A program made the position numbers and the translations under genes. Shown here piece after piece: positions 1 through 9,575 of a DNA stretch of 64,000 bases (the stretch's first letter is position 1; each line of letters starts with the position of its first letter). This DNA is from Thiomicrorhabdus sp. ZW0627 (GTDB taxonomy: Bacteria; Pseudomonadota; Gammaproteobacteria; Thiomicrospirales; Thiomicrospiraceae), in NCBI RefSeq assembly GCF_029767005.1, contig NZ_JARUQR010000001.1:987028-1051027 (forward strand), in the 5' to 3' direction. The notes beneath the pieces are model-generated. The model did no database searches. It had not been told where the DNA came from and saw only the letters and a list, made by a program, of their open reading frames with translations.

Positions 1-41
1 AAACGAGTACCAAGTCCACCGGCTAGAATCACTGCTTTCAT
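1..41 (-). CDS. rfbF: Glucose-1-phosphate cytidylyltransferase, first codons only
   Basis: Only 13 complete codons are inside the window; the gene starts with ATG at 41 and runs off the left edge. They read MKAVILAGGLGTR, the nucleotide-binding start of sugar-1-phosphate nucleotidyltransferases, and match the usual opening of RfbF, which makes CDP-glucose from glucose-1-phosphate and CTP. The next gene upstream is a CDP-6-deoxyglucoseen reductase, a later step of the same CDP-sugar route, which favours RfbF over RmlA or GalU. The short 25-base gap suggests one transcript. With so few residues the assignment rests partly on context. Confidence 0.65.
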   Translation of the reverse strand, partial: MKAVILAGGLGTR

Positions 42-66
42 TAAATTAATTCCTATTTACTTCTTA

Positions 67-1056
67 TTAAAAACTTTGCACAAAGGCATCTGAATAAAAT
101 TGTTTTTCAGGCAACCCTTGCTCCATCAACATTTTTTTTGCTGTCAGGATCATCTCATTCGAACCACATGCATAGACATGCTTTTGCTGAAAGTCGTCGA
201 TTTTGGTCAAAGCAACTTCTTGCACATAACCCCGATCTCCTTCCCACTCATCACTTTCACCAGAAAGCACTAAGGACACATTTACCTTAAGCCTTTTAAA
301 TTCCGGTTTCCATACAAAATCCTCAGAGTGCCTATTACCCCAAAACAGATATATATCATTCATTTGTTCAAAACTATCGTCAGCATCGAGTCTTTCCAAT
401 ATCGAGATAATTGGGGCAATCCCTGTACCTGTTGCTAACAAGACAATATCCGTCTTATTCTCACGCACATAGAAAGTACCTTTCGGCCCTTCCAATCTTA
501 ATAGATCATTGCCCTTCGCCTGATTAAACCAATACTCACTAAGGACACCACCTTCTACTTTTTTAATTAAAAGTGTAATTTCCTTTTCAAAAGAACTGCT
601 CGCGATTGAATAGCTTCTTCTAACAGCATTGGGCCCGATGACATCAATATATTGCCCTTCAAGAAATTTAAAATTAGCGGTAGGAGGCAGTCTAAGCCTA
701 ACCTCAACAACGTTTGGTGAAAGTTTCTTCAAGCTATTAATGCGAGCAGGAGTAGTCTTAACTTCAATTCCATGCAGCGCACTCAAGTCTTCACTGTCAA
801 TCAAGATATCGCTTTTAGCTTCACAACAGCAAGTTAAAAACTTTCCATCCTCTTGCTCTTCCAATGACAATCCCAACTGAGGCTTTAACTCAGCAACTTT
901 CCCGCTCAACAAGGAAGTTTTGCAAACACCGCATTGCCCATTTTTACAGCTATACTCAAAAACCAAATTATTTTTTAACGCGGAATCTAAAACACTACCG
1001 CCTTGAATTGAACTAAACGTGTTACCGTAAGTAGTTTTTATTAGAAATGAACTCAT
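67..1056 (-). CDS. ascD: CDP-6-deoxy-delta-3,4-glucoseen reductase (2Fe-2S / FAD / NAD)
   Basis: This 329-residue protein has a plant-type [2Fe-2S] ferredoxin domain fused to a ferredoxin-NADP reductase-like module. Cluster cysteines are visible at 37, 42 and 45 with a fourth among the three cysteines at 76-78. The flavin-binding RSYS motif is near 147-150, the nicotinamide loop GTGIAPI near 210-215, and a CGSNEM motif lies near the C-terminus. In this family the protein passes electrons from NAD(P)H to the PMP-dependent dehydratase that removes the 3-hydroxyl of CDP-6-deoxy-4-keto-glucose, giving 3,6-dideoxyhexoses for O-antigen. The partial cytidylyltransferase just downstream fits this role. 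Phenol or methane monooxygenase reductases have the same architecture and remain an alternative. The Shine-Dalgarno sequence is weak. Confidence 0.75.
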   Translation of the reverse strand: MSSFLIKTTYGNTFSSIQGGSVLDSALKNNLVFEYSCKNGQCGVCKTSLLSGKVAELKPQLGLSLEEQEDGKFLTCCCEAKSDILIDSEDLSALHGIEVKTTPARINSLKKLSPNVVEVRLRLPPTANFKFLEGQYIDVIGPNAVRRSYSIASSSFEKEITLLIKKVEGGVLSEYWFNQAKGNDLLRLEGPKGTFYVRENKTDIVLLATGTGIAPIISILERLDADDSFEQMNDIYLFWGNRHSEDFVWKPEFKRLKVNVSLVLSGESDEWEGDRGYVQEVALTKIDDFQQKHVYACGSNEMILTAKKMLMEQGLPEKQFYSDAFVQSF

Positions 1057-1264
1057 ACAATTTACCTGACCATTAACCTCAATCTATCTCTTTGACAGTT
1101 CCTATTCTGAACATATTCACGCAACTCTTCATTTACCAAACACTGTTTTTAAAACCACCAACAAAACCGACTTTCTAAAAAGGATACAAGACCGAAACTA
1201 TTTTTAACGTTTGATTATCAAAATAGAATGATTTTTCAAACCAATACAACTTCCTTTACCACAC

Positions 1265-3118
1265 TTACTCTACGGTTACCGATTTTGCTAAATTTCTAGG
1301 CTGATCCACATCCGTTCCTTTAATAAGAGCCACATGGTAGCTCAAAAGCTGTAAAAGAATATTAAAGGTAATCGGTGCAGTAATACGTCCGACATTTGTC
1401 GTCGCTTTAATCACTTTAAATTCGGATTCTGAGCTCAAATCCGACTCTTCATCCTCAAACACGATCATCTGACCGCCACGAGCCTTAACTTCCTGTAAAT
1501 TAGATTTCAATTTTTCTAACAGGTCGTCTTTCGGAGCAATAGCAATAACCGGAATCTGTTCATCAATCAATGCTAAAGGGCCATGCTTAAGTTCACCGGC
1601 CGGATAGGCCTCGGCGTGAATATAACTGATTTCCTTTAACTTCAAAGCCCCTTCAAGTGCGATTGGATACATAGTACCCCTCCCCAGAAAAAGCGCACTT
1701 TCCTTGTCCGCAAAACACTGCGCGATCTTCTTAATTTTCTTCTCATGTTCAAGTGCGTTTTTAACCAGTCCAGGCAGTTTCTGCAATCCATGAACAATTT
1801 TCTGTTCCTGCGCTTCAGACATCACACCTAAAGACTTCCCGATTGCGGTCAGCAATAAAGACAAGGCAACCAATTGCGTCGTAAACGCTTTAGTGGAAGC
1901 CACCCCAATCTCAGGCCCCGCATGCGTCAGAAAGGTAAAATCGGATTCTCGCGTTAAACTCGATTCAGGTACATTACAAATCGTCAATGTGGGGATATTT
2001 CTAATCTTTGAAATGGCTTTTATTTGTTGAAGGGCCGCTAACGTATCGGCCGTCTCGCCAGACTGGCTGATTGTGACAAACAGGGTATTATCCAACACGA
2101 CAGGATTTCGATAACGATATTCACTAGCAACCTCTACCTGGCAAGGCAAACCGATAATATCTTCAAACCAGTATTTGGCCACCAAACCAGCATGATAACT
2201 GGTACCACAGGCAATAATTTGAACTTGCTTTATCGACTTGAAAACAGCTTCCGCTTCGTAACCGAATGCAGAGACAAGAACATGATCTTGAGTGATTCGA
2301 CCTTCTAAAGTATCAATCACGGATTGTGGCTGATCGAAGATCTCTTTGTGCATGTAATGACGATGTTCGCCCAAATCAACGGAATGAGAAGTCAAACTCG
2401 ACACTTTAATCGGTCGTTCGACGCTTTCGCCATCTTGATTAAAGACCTCAACCACAGCGCGCGTTACCTTGGCAACATCGCCGTCTTCAAGAAAAATAAA
2501 ACTTTGGGTAACCGGCAACAACGCAGACACATCGGAGGCGATGAAGTGCTCGCCAATCCCGACACCGATCACTAACGGACTACCCTTACGAGCGACAATC
2601 AATGTATCGGGATCATCCAAAGCAATAACCCCAATCGCATAGGCTCCTTCAAAAGTTTTAATAGCTTTTGATACTGCATCAAGAAGGTCGCCACTTTTAT
2701 CCAGGTAATAGTGAATACTATGTGCAACGACTTCAGTATCGGTTTCGGAAGTAAAACGATAACCCTGCTCTACTTGCAATTGTTTTAGATAGGCATAGTT
2801 TTCAATGATACCGTTATGAACAACGGCAACGCGATTATTACAGATATGTGGGTGGGCATTTTTTTCGGCCGGTACGCCATGTGTGGCCCAACGGGTATGG
2901 GCAATCCCTACCTGCCCGCTAAACTCGTTATCGAACGCCTGAATTTTCTGAGTTAATTGCTTGATCTTCCCTAAAGACCGAACTCGTTGAATACTTTGCC
3001 CTCCATCCAAAATAGCCATTCCGGATGAATCGTAGCCACGATATTCAAGTCTTTTCAAACCTTCTAATAAAATCGGAACAATATTACGTTCGGCAACGCC
3101 ACCGACAATTCCACACAT
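1265..3118 (-). CDS. glmS: Glutamine-fructose-6-phosphate aminotransferase
   Basis: GlmS converts fructose-6-phosphate and glutamine to glucosamine-6-phosphate, the first committed step toward UDP-GlcNAc for peptidoglycan and lipopolysaccharide. The protein starts MCGIVGG, so Cys2 is the N-terminal nucleophile of the class II glutaminase domain, with HTRWATHG downstream. Two SIS sugar-isomerase domains fill the C-terminal half (ACGTSYHAG, then FLGRGTMYPIALEGALKLKE), and the end DQPRNLAKSVTVE is the conserved tail that closes the active site. At 617 residues it is slightly longer than the usual 609 or so. It stands between glgP and the CDP-sugar genes with short gaps on both sides. I see no glmS ribozyme, which is not expected in Proteobacteria. 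Confidence 0.98.
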   Translation of the reverse strand: MCGIVGGVAERNIVPILLEGLKRLEYRGYDSSGMAILDGGQSIQRVRSLGKIKQLTQKIQAFDNEFSGQVGIAHTRWATHGVPAEKNAHPHICNNRVAVVHNGIIENYAYLKQLQVEQGYRFTSETDTEVVAHSIHYYLDKSGDLLDAVSKAIKTFEGAYAIGVIALDDPDTLIVARKGSPLVIGVGIGEHFIASDVSALLPVTQSFIFLEDGDVAKVTRAVVEVFNQDGESVERPIKVSSLTSHSVDLGEHRHYMHKEIFDQPQSVIDTLEGRITQDHVLVSAFGYEAEAVFKSIKQVQIIACGTSYHAGLVAKYWFEDIIGLPCQVEVASEYRYRNPVVLDNTLFVTISQSGETADTLAALQQIKAISKIRNIPTLTICNVPESSLTRESDFTFLTHAGPEIGVASTKAFTTQLVALSLLLTAIGKSLGVMSEAQEQKIVHGLQKLPGLVKNALEHEKKIKKIAQCFADKESALFLGRGTMYPIALEGALKLKEISYIHAEAYPAGELKHGPLALIDEQIPVIAIAPKDDLLEKLKSNLQEVKARGGQMIVFEDEESDLSSESEFKVIKATTNVGRITAPITFNILLQLLSYHVALIKGTDVDQPRNLAKSVTVE

Positions 3119-3180
3119 AGACTCAAACTAACCTAATTACAGCCATTAATAAAACAAAAGAGTATAGCATAAACTTACGA

Positions 3181-3217
3181 AATTAATTATTAACCACACA
3201 AAAAAACATAATTAATT
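3181..3217. repeat. AT-rich inverted repeat between glgP and glmS
   Basis: Ten-base arms AATTAATTAT and ATAATTAATT are perfect reverse complements separated by 17 bases. The element lies between the glgP stop and the glmS start. There is no T-tract on the minus strand below it, so it is not a convincing terminator. It could be an operator or simple AT-rich sequence. Confidence 0.35.
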
Positions 3218-3246
3218 ATACGTAGAATCCTTTATTTAATTAACTA

Positions 3247-5730
3247 TTAACCAATCGGTTCAAGATGCCATATACCTTCGTTGTATTCCAACATGGTGCG
3301 ATCCGTTGAAAAAATCCCGCTACGAGCCGAATTAACGATACTCATTTTCAACCAACCCGAACGATCCTGATAAGCTTTTGCCGCGTGTTCTTGGACGGTA
3401 ACATAACTCTGAAAATCAGCCAATGTCATCCATGGATCGGTCGGACTTTTCAACGAATGGATGATCTCGTTAAAAATACCAGGCTCAAACTGATTAAAAT
3501 GTCCGGATTCGAGCAATCCCATTACCGCTTGCAGGTCATAATTCTGGTCAATATAACTTTGCGGATGATAATCTCTTCGCAACGCTTCAACATCCGGAGT
3601 GTGCAAACCGAACAGGAAGAAATTCTCTTCTCCAACAGCATCGTGAATTTCAACATTAGCACCATCCAAAGTACCAATGGTCAAGGCCCCGTTCATCATG
3701 AATTTCATATTTCCGGTTCCGGACGCTTCTTTACCAGCTGTAGATATCTGCTCAGAAAGATCCGTTCCCGGACAAATCACTTCCATAGCGGAAACACGAT
3801 AATTCGGGAAGAACACAACCTTGAGCTTGTCTCCAACATCTGGATCCGCATTCACGACTTGGGCGACATTATTGATCAATTTAATAATTTTCTTCGCCAT
3901 CGCGTAACCCGGAGCAGCTTTACCGCCAAAAATCACACAGCGATTGGTCCAGTTCTCAATCTCTCCTCGCTTGATACGGGAATAGAGATGAATCACGTGC
4001 AAGACATTCAACAACTGGCGTTTATATTCATGGATACGTTTCACCTGAACGTCAAACATGGATTCCACGTTTAACTCAACACCGGCTTCACTTTTAACCA
4101 TATCCGCCAAACGTTGTTTATTAGCCTGCTTAACTTCATACCAGGCCTGTTGAAATTTAGGATCTTCCGCCAATGGCTCAATATTCTTCAGCTCGGTCAG
4201 GTTGGTGATCCAGTCTTCACCGATATGCTCCTTCAACAAAGCACGCAATCCTGGATTACACCCAGCCAACCAACGTCTCTGGGTAACACCATTCGTCTTG
4301 TTATTGAATTTTTCCGGCCACAACTGATAGAAGTCGTTGAAAAGACCTTCCTTCAAGAGAGTCGAATGCAGTTCCGCTACACCGTTGACGGAATGACTGC
4401 CGACAATCGCAAGATAGGCCATGCAAACATTGTCGTGTTCGTCAACAATCGACATTCGACGCTGTCGATCTGTGTCTCCCGGCCATTTCATCGCCACTTC
4501 GCTTAAAAAGCGTCGATTGATCTCATAAATGATTTCCAGCGGTCTAGGTAACAATTTAGAGAACAGACTGACCTGCCATTTCTCCAACGCTTCCGGCAAT
4601 AAAGTATGGTTGGTATAGGCCATCGTACTGGAGGTGATTTTCCAAGCCTCTTCCCACCCCAGCTTTTCCTTGTCAACCAAAATACGCATCAACTCCGCCA
4701 CAGCAAGGCTTGGATGGGTATCATTCAACTGGAATGCATTGTGTTCAGCAAAATCCTCAAAACTGCCATAACGGGACTTCCACTGACCGACCACATCTTG
4801 CAAACTGGCCGACACCAGAAAATACTGCTGTTTAAGGCGCAACTCTTTACCGTTCTCGCTACTATCGTTCGGATAAAGTACCATCGTAATATTTTCCGCA
4901 GACGCTTTCTTTGCAACGGCCTCATGATAAGAACCGGCATTGAACTCGGAAAGATCAAAACCTTCTTTAGCCATGGCCGACCATAAACGAAGCGTGTTTA
5001 CAGTTTCATTCTTAAACCCCGGAATCGGCACATCGTACGGAATCGCCAATACCACCTCGGCATGCTCCCAGTGAACTGTCATCTCTCCGGTAACCGGATC
5101 GACATATTGTCGAGAATCCCCGCCGAACTTAACCACCTGGGTGTATTCTGCACGCTGTATCTCCCAAGGATAAGGCCCCATCCCCAGCCAGTGATCAGGC
5201 TCTTCCACCTGATAACCGTTTTGGATGATCTGACGGAACATCCCATATTCATAACGCAAGCCGTACCCCATCACAGGTAATCGCAGCGTCGCGCAGCTAT
5301 CCATAAAACACGCTGCCAAACGTCCCAAACCGCCGTTACCCAAACCGGCATCTCGCTCAGTCTCCTCGATCTCTTCAAGGCTGAGACCCAAGTCATACAT
5401 AGCCTGCTCGGTTTCGGTTTCAACACCCAGATTTAACAGGTTATTGGTCAATGAACGCCCTATCAGAAACTCCATGGACAGATAATAAGCCTTCTTAAGC
5501 TTCTTCTCGTTATAGGCTTCCCAAGTCGCCTTCCAATGCGTCATCAAACGGTCACGCGTCGCATAAGACAGGGCCTTAAACAGGTAATAATCTTCCGAGC
5601 TGATATTACGCCCGAGCGTATGACACAGATATTTAAGAAAATCGGTTTCGATATCTTCTTTTTCCATTCCGACATGGTGCAACATATCGGAAACCACTTC
5701 GATTCGTTTCGCTTCCAGTGACGTAGGCAT
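3247..5730 (-). CDS. glgP: Glycogen (alpha-glucan) phosphorylase
   Basis: GlgP releases glucose-1-phosphate from the ends of glycogen using phosphate and pyridoxal phosphate. The protein (about 827 residues, normal for the family) carries the PLP-lysine motif EASGTGNMKFMMNG in its C-terminal third and the GNGGLGRLAACFMDS motif in the N-terminal third. I start it at the ATG at 5730 because GGAGG sits 9 bases upstream. An in-frame ATG at 5739 abuts that GGAGG directly and is less likely. The 5730 start follows the glgA stop by one base (TGA-T-ATG), so the two are translationally coupled. It is the last gene of the glycogen cluster. Confidence 0.97.
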   Translation of the reverse strand: MPTSLEAKRIEVVSDMLHHVGMEKEDIETDFLKYLCHTLGRNISSEDYYLFKALSYATRDRLMTHWKATWEAYNEKKLKKAYYLSMEFLIGRSLTNNLLNLGVETETEQAMYDLGLSLEEIEETERDAGLGNGGLGRLAACFMDSCATLRLPVMGYGLRYEYGMFRQIIQNGYQVEEPDHWLGMGPYPWEIQRAEYTQVVKFGGDSRQYVDPVTGEMTVHWEHAEVVLAIPYDVPIPGFKNETVNTLRLWSAMAKEGFDLSEFNAGSYHEAVAKKASAENITMVLYPNDSSENGKELRLKQQYFLVSASLQDVVGQWKSRYGSFEDFAEHNAFQLNDTHPSLAVAELMRILVDKEKLGWEEAWKITSSTMAYTNHTLLPEALEKWQVSLFSKLLPRPLEIIYEINRRFLSEVAMKWPGDTDRQRRMSIVDEHDNVCMAYLAIVGSHSVNGVAELHSTLLKEGLFNDFYQLWPEKFNNKTNGVTQRRWLAGCNPGLRALLKEHIGEDWITNLTELKNIEPLAEDPKFQQAWYEVKQANKQRLADMVKSEAGVELNVESMFDVQVKRIHEYKRQLLNVLHVIHLYSRIKRGEIENWTNRCVIFGGKAAPGYAMAKKIIKLINNVAQVVNADPDVGDKLKVVFFPNYRVSAMEVICPGTDLSEQISTAGKEASGTGNMKFMMNGALTIGTLDGANVEIHDAVGEENFFLFGLHTPDVEALRRDYHPQSYIDQNYDLQAVMGLLESGHFNQFEPGIFNEIIHSLKSPTDPWMTLADFQSYVTVQEHAAKAYQDRSGWLKMSIVNSARSGIFSTDRTMLEYNEGIWHLEPIG

Positions 5731-5731
5731 A

Positions 5732-7249
5732 TCAAACATCCTCCGAGTAGAGTTTCACATAGTGCTTCGCACTGGCTTTCCAACCAAAATTCTGCTGCAT
5801 CCCTGCTTTTTGCAACTGTTGCCAGCTGCGTTTTTTGCCATACAGGTGCAAAGCGTGTAACAAAGTCGATTTAAGGGCATAACGGCTCGGATCGTAAAAA
5901 ACGAAACCGGTTGCCGTACCCCGTTTAAGGTTTTCATCCGTGGCATTGACAACTGTGTCTGCCAGTCCTCCGGTATGGTGGACGATTGGAGGCGTTCCAT
6001 ACGCCAAACTATACATTTGATTCAAACCGCACGGCTCGAAACGCGACGGCATTAAAAACATATCCGCCCCCGCTTCGACCTGATGCGCCAAAGACTCCGA
6101 ATACCCGACAAACCCCCAAACGCGCTTGGGATAAATTTTCGCCATTTCCTGAAGAGCCTTTTCCAAATATTTGTTACCACTTCCTACAAAGATGAAATTG
6201 GCATTAGTCTCTTCAAGAATATCGGGCAGGATGTCTAATACTAAGTCTACTCCTTTTTGTTCAACCAGGCGTCCAACCATGCCGACCAAAGGTGCTTCCA
6301 GCCAGCTCGGCAAATCCCTCGCAACGACCTTTTCATCCAGGCCGTCCAATAACGACATTTCATTCAACAAAAATGCCTTATTTTGCTTTTTGGCGGCGAC
6401 TCGGCCTTTTTCCATTGAGTAATTACGGTGAATCAACTCATCTTCTTCGGGATTCCACACATGGGTATCGATACCGTTCAATATCCCTAGCAAACGCCCC
6501 TCTTCCTGGCGCTTCTGCAAGACACCCTCAAAGCCGTATGCAAACTCCGGAAAGCAGATCTCTTTAGCATACGTCGGGCTGACTGTCGTCACCCAATCTG
6601 CGGTGACCAAACCGGCCTTAAGCATGGAGAAATGCCCCCAAAACTCGACGCCTTCCATATTCCACAAAGAAAACGGTAGCTCCAACTGCCAAAATAGTGA
6701 CTCCGGAAAATTCCCCGGAAACGCCATGTTATGAACCGTAAAGACGGTTTTAGGCCGAGCTTCTTCCACACTCAGCAATGCCGACACCAAGCCGGTCTGC
6801 CAGTCGTTGACGTGCACCACATCCGGCTTCCACTTCAAACCGGCCCGGTCCATCGCCAACTCGGTGACTACCTTGGAGAATACGCCGAAACGCTCTCCGT
6901 TATCCCACCAATCGGTTCCGTCATCTGCCAAATAGGGGTTTCCGTCCCGACTGAACAACTCGGGAATATCCACCAACCAGACAGGCACGTCAATACCGTC
7001 AAACGCCCCCGCCTTTAACTGGTATACGGTCACGCTGAATGTTCGGCCACAACCGCCTGCTTCCAGTTCAGCCACTTTTCGAATGCTTTTCTTCGAAACC
7101 TTGACCATCACATCACCATAAGCAGGCAAGACAAGTCGAACCTTATGCTTCAAGGCCGCCAATGCATTCGGCAAACTGCCTGAAACATCTGCTAAACCGC
7201 CGGTTTTAATCAGTGGGTGAGCCTCAGAAGTAGCAAAAAGTATTTTCAT
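5732..7249 (-). CDS. glgA: Glycogen synthase (ADP-glucose), GT5
   Basis: GlgA transfers glucose from ADP-glucose to the growing alpha-1,4-glucan. The 505-residue protein begins MKILFATSEAHPLIKTGGLA and so shows the KTGGL ADP-glucose-binding motif at residues 15-19. The C-terminal GT-B half carries the PSRFEPCGLNQMYSLAYGT signature with the catalytic glutamate. AGGAT lies a few bases before the ATG. The gene sits between glgB and glgP on the same strand and, with glgC further upstream, completes the ADP-glucose route. The 71-base gap from glgB leaves room for a secondary promoter, but none stands out. Confidence 0.97.
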   Translation of the reverse strand: MKILFATSEAHPLIKTGGLADVSGSLPNALAALKHKVRLVLPAYGDVMVKVSKKSIRKVAELEAGGCGRTFSVTVYQLKAGAFDGIDVPVWLVDIPELFSRDGNPYLADDGTDWWDNGERFGVFSKVVTELAMDRAGLKWKPDVVHVNDWQTGLVSALLSVEEARPKTVFTVHNMAFPGNFPESLFWQLELPFSLWNMEGVEFWGHFSMLKAGLVTADWVTTVSPTYAKEICFPEFAYGFEGVLQKRQEEGRLLGILNGIDTHVWNPEEDELIHRNYSMEKGRVAAKKQNKAFLLNEMSLLDGLDEKVVARDLPSWLEAPLVGMVGRLVEQKGVDLVLDILPDILEETNANFIFVGSGNKYLEKALQEMAKIYPKRVWGFVGYSESLAHQVEAGADMFLMPSRFEPCGLNQMYSLAYGTPPIVHHTGGLADTVVNATDENLKRGTATGFVFYDPSRYALKSTLLHALHLYGKKRSWQQLQKAGMQQNFGWKASAKHYVKLYSEDV

Positions 7250-7320
7250 GCATCATCCTAAAATTTAATCGTTTGATAATCCTGAACAATCCGTACACAT
7301 CCCGTCAAAGTTCGACGGTT

Positions 7321-9543
7321 TCATTCCACGGATAACACCAGCACACCCAGCGGCGGCAACGTCAATTCGGCCGAACACGGCTGATTCATCCATGGTTGAT
7401 CTTGTGTATGCACATAACCGCCGTTGCCCATGTTACTCCCTCCAAATCCCTCTGAATCGGAATTGAAGAGTTCGACATAAGTACCTTGTTGCGGCAATCC
7501 GATACGGTAATTCTCTCTCGGCACTGGCGTGAAATTGAACACGCATACCAGTTTTTCGTACTCCGAATAACGGATAAAACTCAAGATAGACTGCTGATAA
7601 TCATGGCAGTCGATCCATTCAAACCCTTCACTGACGAAGTCCCGTTCATAAAGCGCCGGGTGGCTCTTATATAGATGGTTCAGCTGCTTGGCCAAAAGTT
7701 GAATACCACGGTTCAGCGGCATATCGCACAAATACCAATCCAGCGCGCGCGAATCATTCCACTCGGTCCACTGGGCAAACTCCCCTCCCATAAACAATAA
7801 CTTCTTCCCAGGATGCAACATCTGATAAGACAACAACAACCTCAGGTTGGCCGCCTTCTGCCAATCGTCGCCTGGCATCTTGCCGATCAGAGAGCGTTTC
7901 ATATGCACCACTTCGTCATGCGACAACGGCAAGACGAAATTTTCAGAATAGGCGTACATCTGACTAAATGTCAGCTCGTTATGGTGGTAAGGACGATAAA
8001 TCGGCTCCTTCTCGAAATAGTTCAATGTATCGTTCATCCACCCCATATTCCACTTCATGGAAAAGCCCAACCCACCCATCCAGGTAGGTCGGGAAACCAT
8101 CGGCCAAGAGGTCGACTCTTCCGCCATCACCAATGCGCCGGGACACTGACCGTGAACCTCCTCATTCAGAACACGCAGAAATTCAATCGCCTCCAAATTT
8201 TCCCGTCCACCAAACTCGTTCGGTACCCACTGCCCGTCATCACGAGAATAATCCAAGTACAGCATTGAAGCGACTGCGTCCACCCTTAAACCGTCTATAT
8301 GCAATTCCTTGATCCAATATAGAGCGTTGCCCAACAGGAAGTTACGCACTTCGTTCCGGCCAAAGTTGAAGATATAAGTCCCCCAATCCTGATGCTCCCC
8401 TTTTCTGGGATCCTCATGTTCATAAAGCGCCGTACCGTCGAAACGTCCCAACGCAAATTCGTCTTTAGGGAAGTGCGCCGGCACCCAGTCCAGAAAAACA
8501 CCGATATTATGCTGGTGACAGTGATCCACAAAATACCGAAAATCGTCCGGCGAACCGAATCGGCTGGTCGGCGAGAAATAACCGCTGGTCTGGTATCCCC
8601 AAGACTGATCCAGAGGATGCTCCGAAACAGGCAACAACTCAATGTGCGTGTACCCCATCCACTGAACGTACTCAACCAACCGGTGGGCAATCTCTCGATA
8701 GTTTAAAAACCCACCGTCTTCGGCTTTCTGCCAAGAGCCAAGATGTACCTCATAGATATTGATCGGCGATGACTGCCAATCGAAGCTTGATCGGTAATCC
8801 AACCAGGCCTGATCATTCCACTTATATTTCGAATCACACACGATGCAACCGGTAGCAGGACGAAATTCCATCGATTGTGCGTAAGGGTCGGTTTTGGTAA
8901 AGCTCTGCCCACTGTGGCGGTTACGAATCTCGAATTTATAAATATCGCCCCTGTGCAGCCCAGGGATGAAAAGCTCCCACACACCCGAGCCGCCTCGAAC
9001 CCGCATCGGATGACGCAGGCCATTCCAGCCGTTGAAGTCCCCCACTACGGACACTCGCTCCGCAGACGGCGCCCAAACGGCAAACTGCACGCCGGCGATA
9101 CCGTCAACCGAACGAGGGTGAGCCCCCAACACCTCATACACATGCCAATGCCGCCCTTCGGCAAACAGGTGCAAATCCAACTCTCCCACCTGAGGCAAAA
9201 AAGTATAAGGGGAAACCATGCTGTGACGGGAACCGTCCGCCTCCTTCCACATCACCTTGTAATGGACAGGTAAATTCGACTTCTGCTCGGCATCGATCCG
9301 TGCGACAAAAAGATCACTGCCTTCGATACGCTGTAATTCAATCTCTTCATCATTAAGTGTCAATACACAAGCTTCTTCAGCTGTCGGCAACCAAGCACGA
9401 AGTGACCAGGCCTGTTCAGTTACCGATTCACCCTGCACCTCATGACACCCCAACAAAGAAAAAGGGTCATGATGCCGCCCCTGTTGCAAACACAGGATTT
9501 CATCTTCTGATACCGCTTGAACCGTCTTTGATATTAGTTGCAT
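7321..9543 (-). CDS. glgB: 1,4-alpha-glucan branching enzyme, GH13
   Basis: GlgB cuts alpha-1,4 chains and re-attaches them in alpha-1,6 linkage. The 740-residue protein has two N-terminal CBM48-like beta domains (roughly residues 25-110 and 130-225) and then the GH13 barrel. Family motifs are [26 protein letters not shown] with the catalytic aspartate, AEEST with the catalytic glutamate, and [10 protein letters not shown]. The long N-terminus resembles that of E. coli GlgB (728 residues). The coding sequence contains one exact CAGGCCTGTTCA (9407) and a variant (8804). The Shine-Dalgarno is weak. Confidence 0.97.
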   Translation of the reverse strand: MQLISKTVQAVSEDEILCLQQGRHHDPFSLLGCHEVQGESVTEQAWSLRAWLPTAEEACVLTLNDEEIELQRIEGSDLFVARIDAEQKSNLPVHYKVMWKEADGSRHSMVSPYTFLPQVGELDLHLFAEGRHWHVYEVLGAHPRSVDGIAGVQFAVWAPSAERVSVVGDFNGWNGLRHPMRVRGGSGVWELFIPGLHRGDIYKFEIRNRHSGQSFTKTDPYAQSMEFRPATGCIVCDSKYKWNDQAWLDYRSSFDWQSSPINIYEVHLGSWQKAEDGGFLNYREIAHRLVEYVQWMGYTHIELLPVSEHPLDQSWGYQTSGYFSPTSRFGSPDDFRYFVDHCHQHNIGVFLDWVPAHFPKDEFALGRFDGTALYEHEDPRKGEHQDWGTYIFNFGRNEVRNFLLGNALYWIKELHIDGLRVDAVASMLYLDYSRDDGQWVPNEFGGRENLEAIEFLRVLNEEVHGQCPGALVMAEESTSWPMVSRPTWMGGLGFSMKWNMGWMNDTLNYFEKEPIYRPYHHNELTFSQMYAYSENFVLPLSHDEVVHMKRSLIGKMPGDDWQKAANLRLLLSYQMLHPGKKLLFMGGEFAQWTEWNDSRALDWYLCDMPLNRGIQLLAKQLNHLYKSHPALYERDFVSEGFEWIDCHDYQQSILSFIRYSEYEKLVCVFNFTPVPRENYRIGLPQQGTYVELFNSDSEGFGGSNMGNGGYVHTQDQPWMNQPCSAELTLPPLGVLVLSVE
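9407..9418 (+). repeat. Iterated 12-mer CAGGCCTGTTCA, copy in glgB
   Basis: Exact copy of the motif that recurs in this window. Here it lies antisense within glgB, where the complementary strand encodes Glu-Gln-Ala-Trp. Confidence 0.8.
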
Positions 9544-9575
9544 CTGCTATTTAAATCCGTCCGTTATTATTTCTC

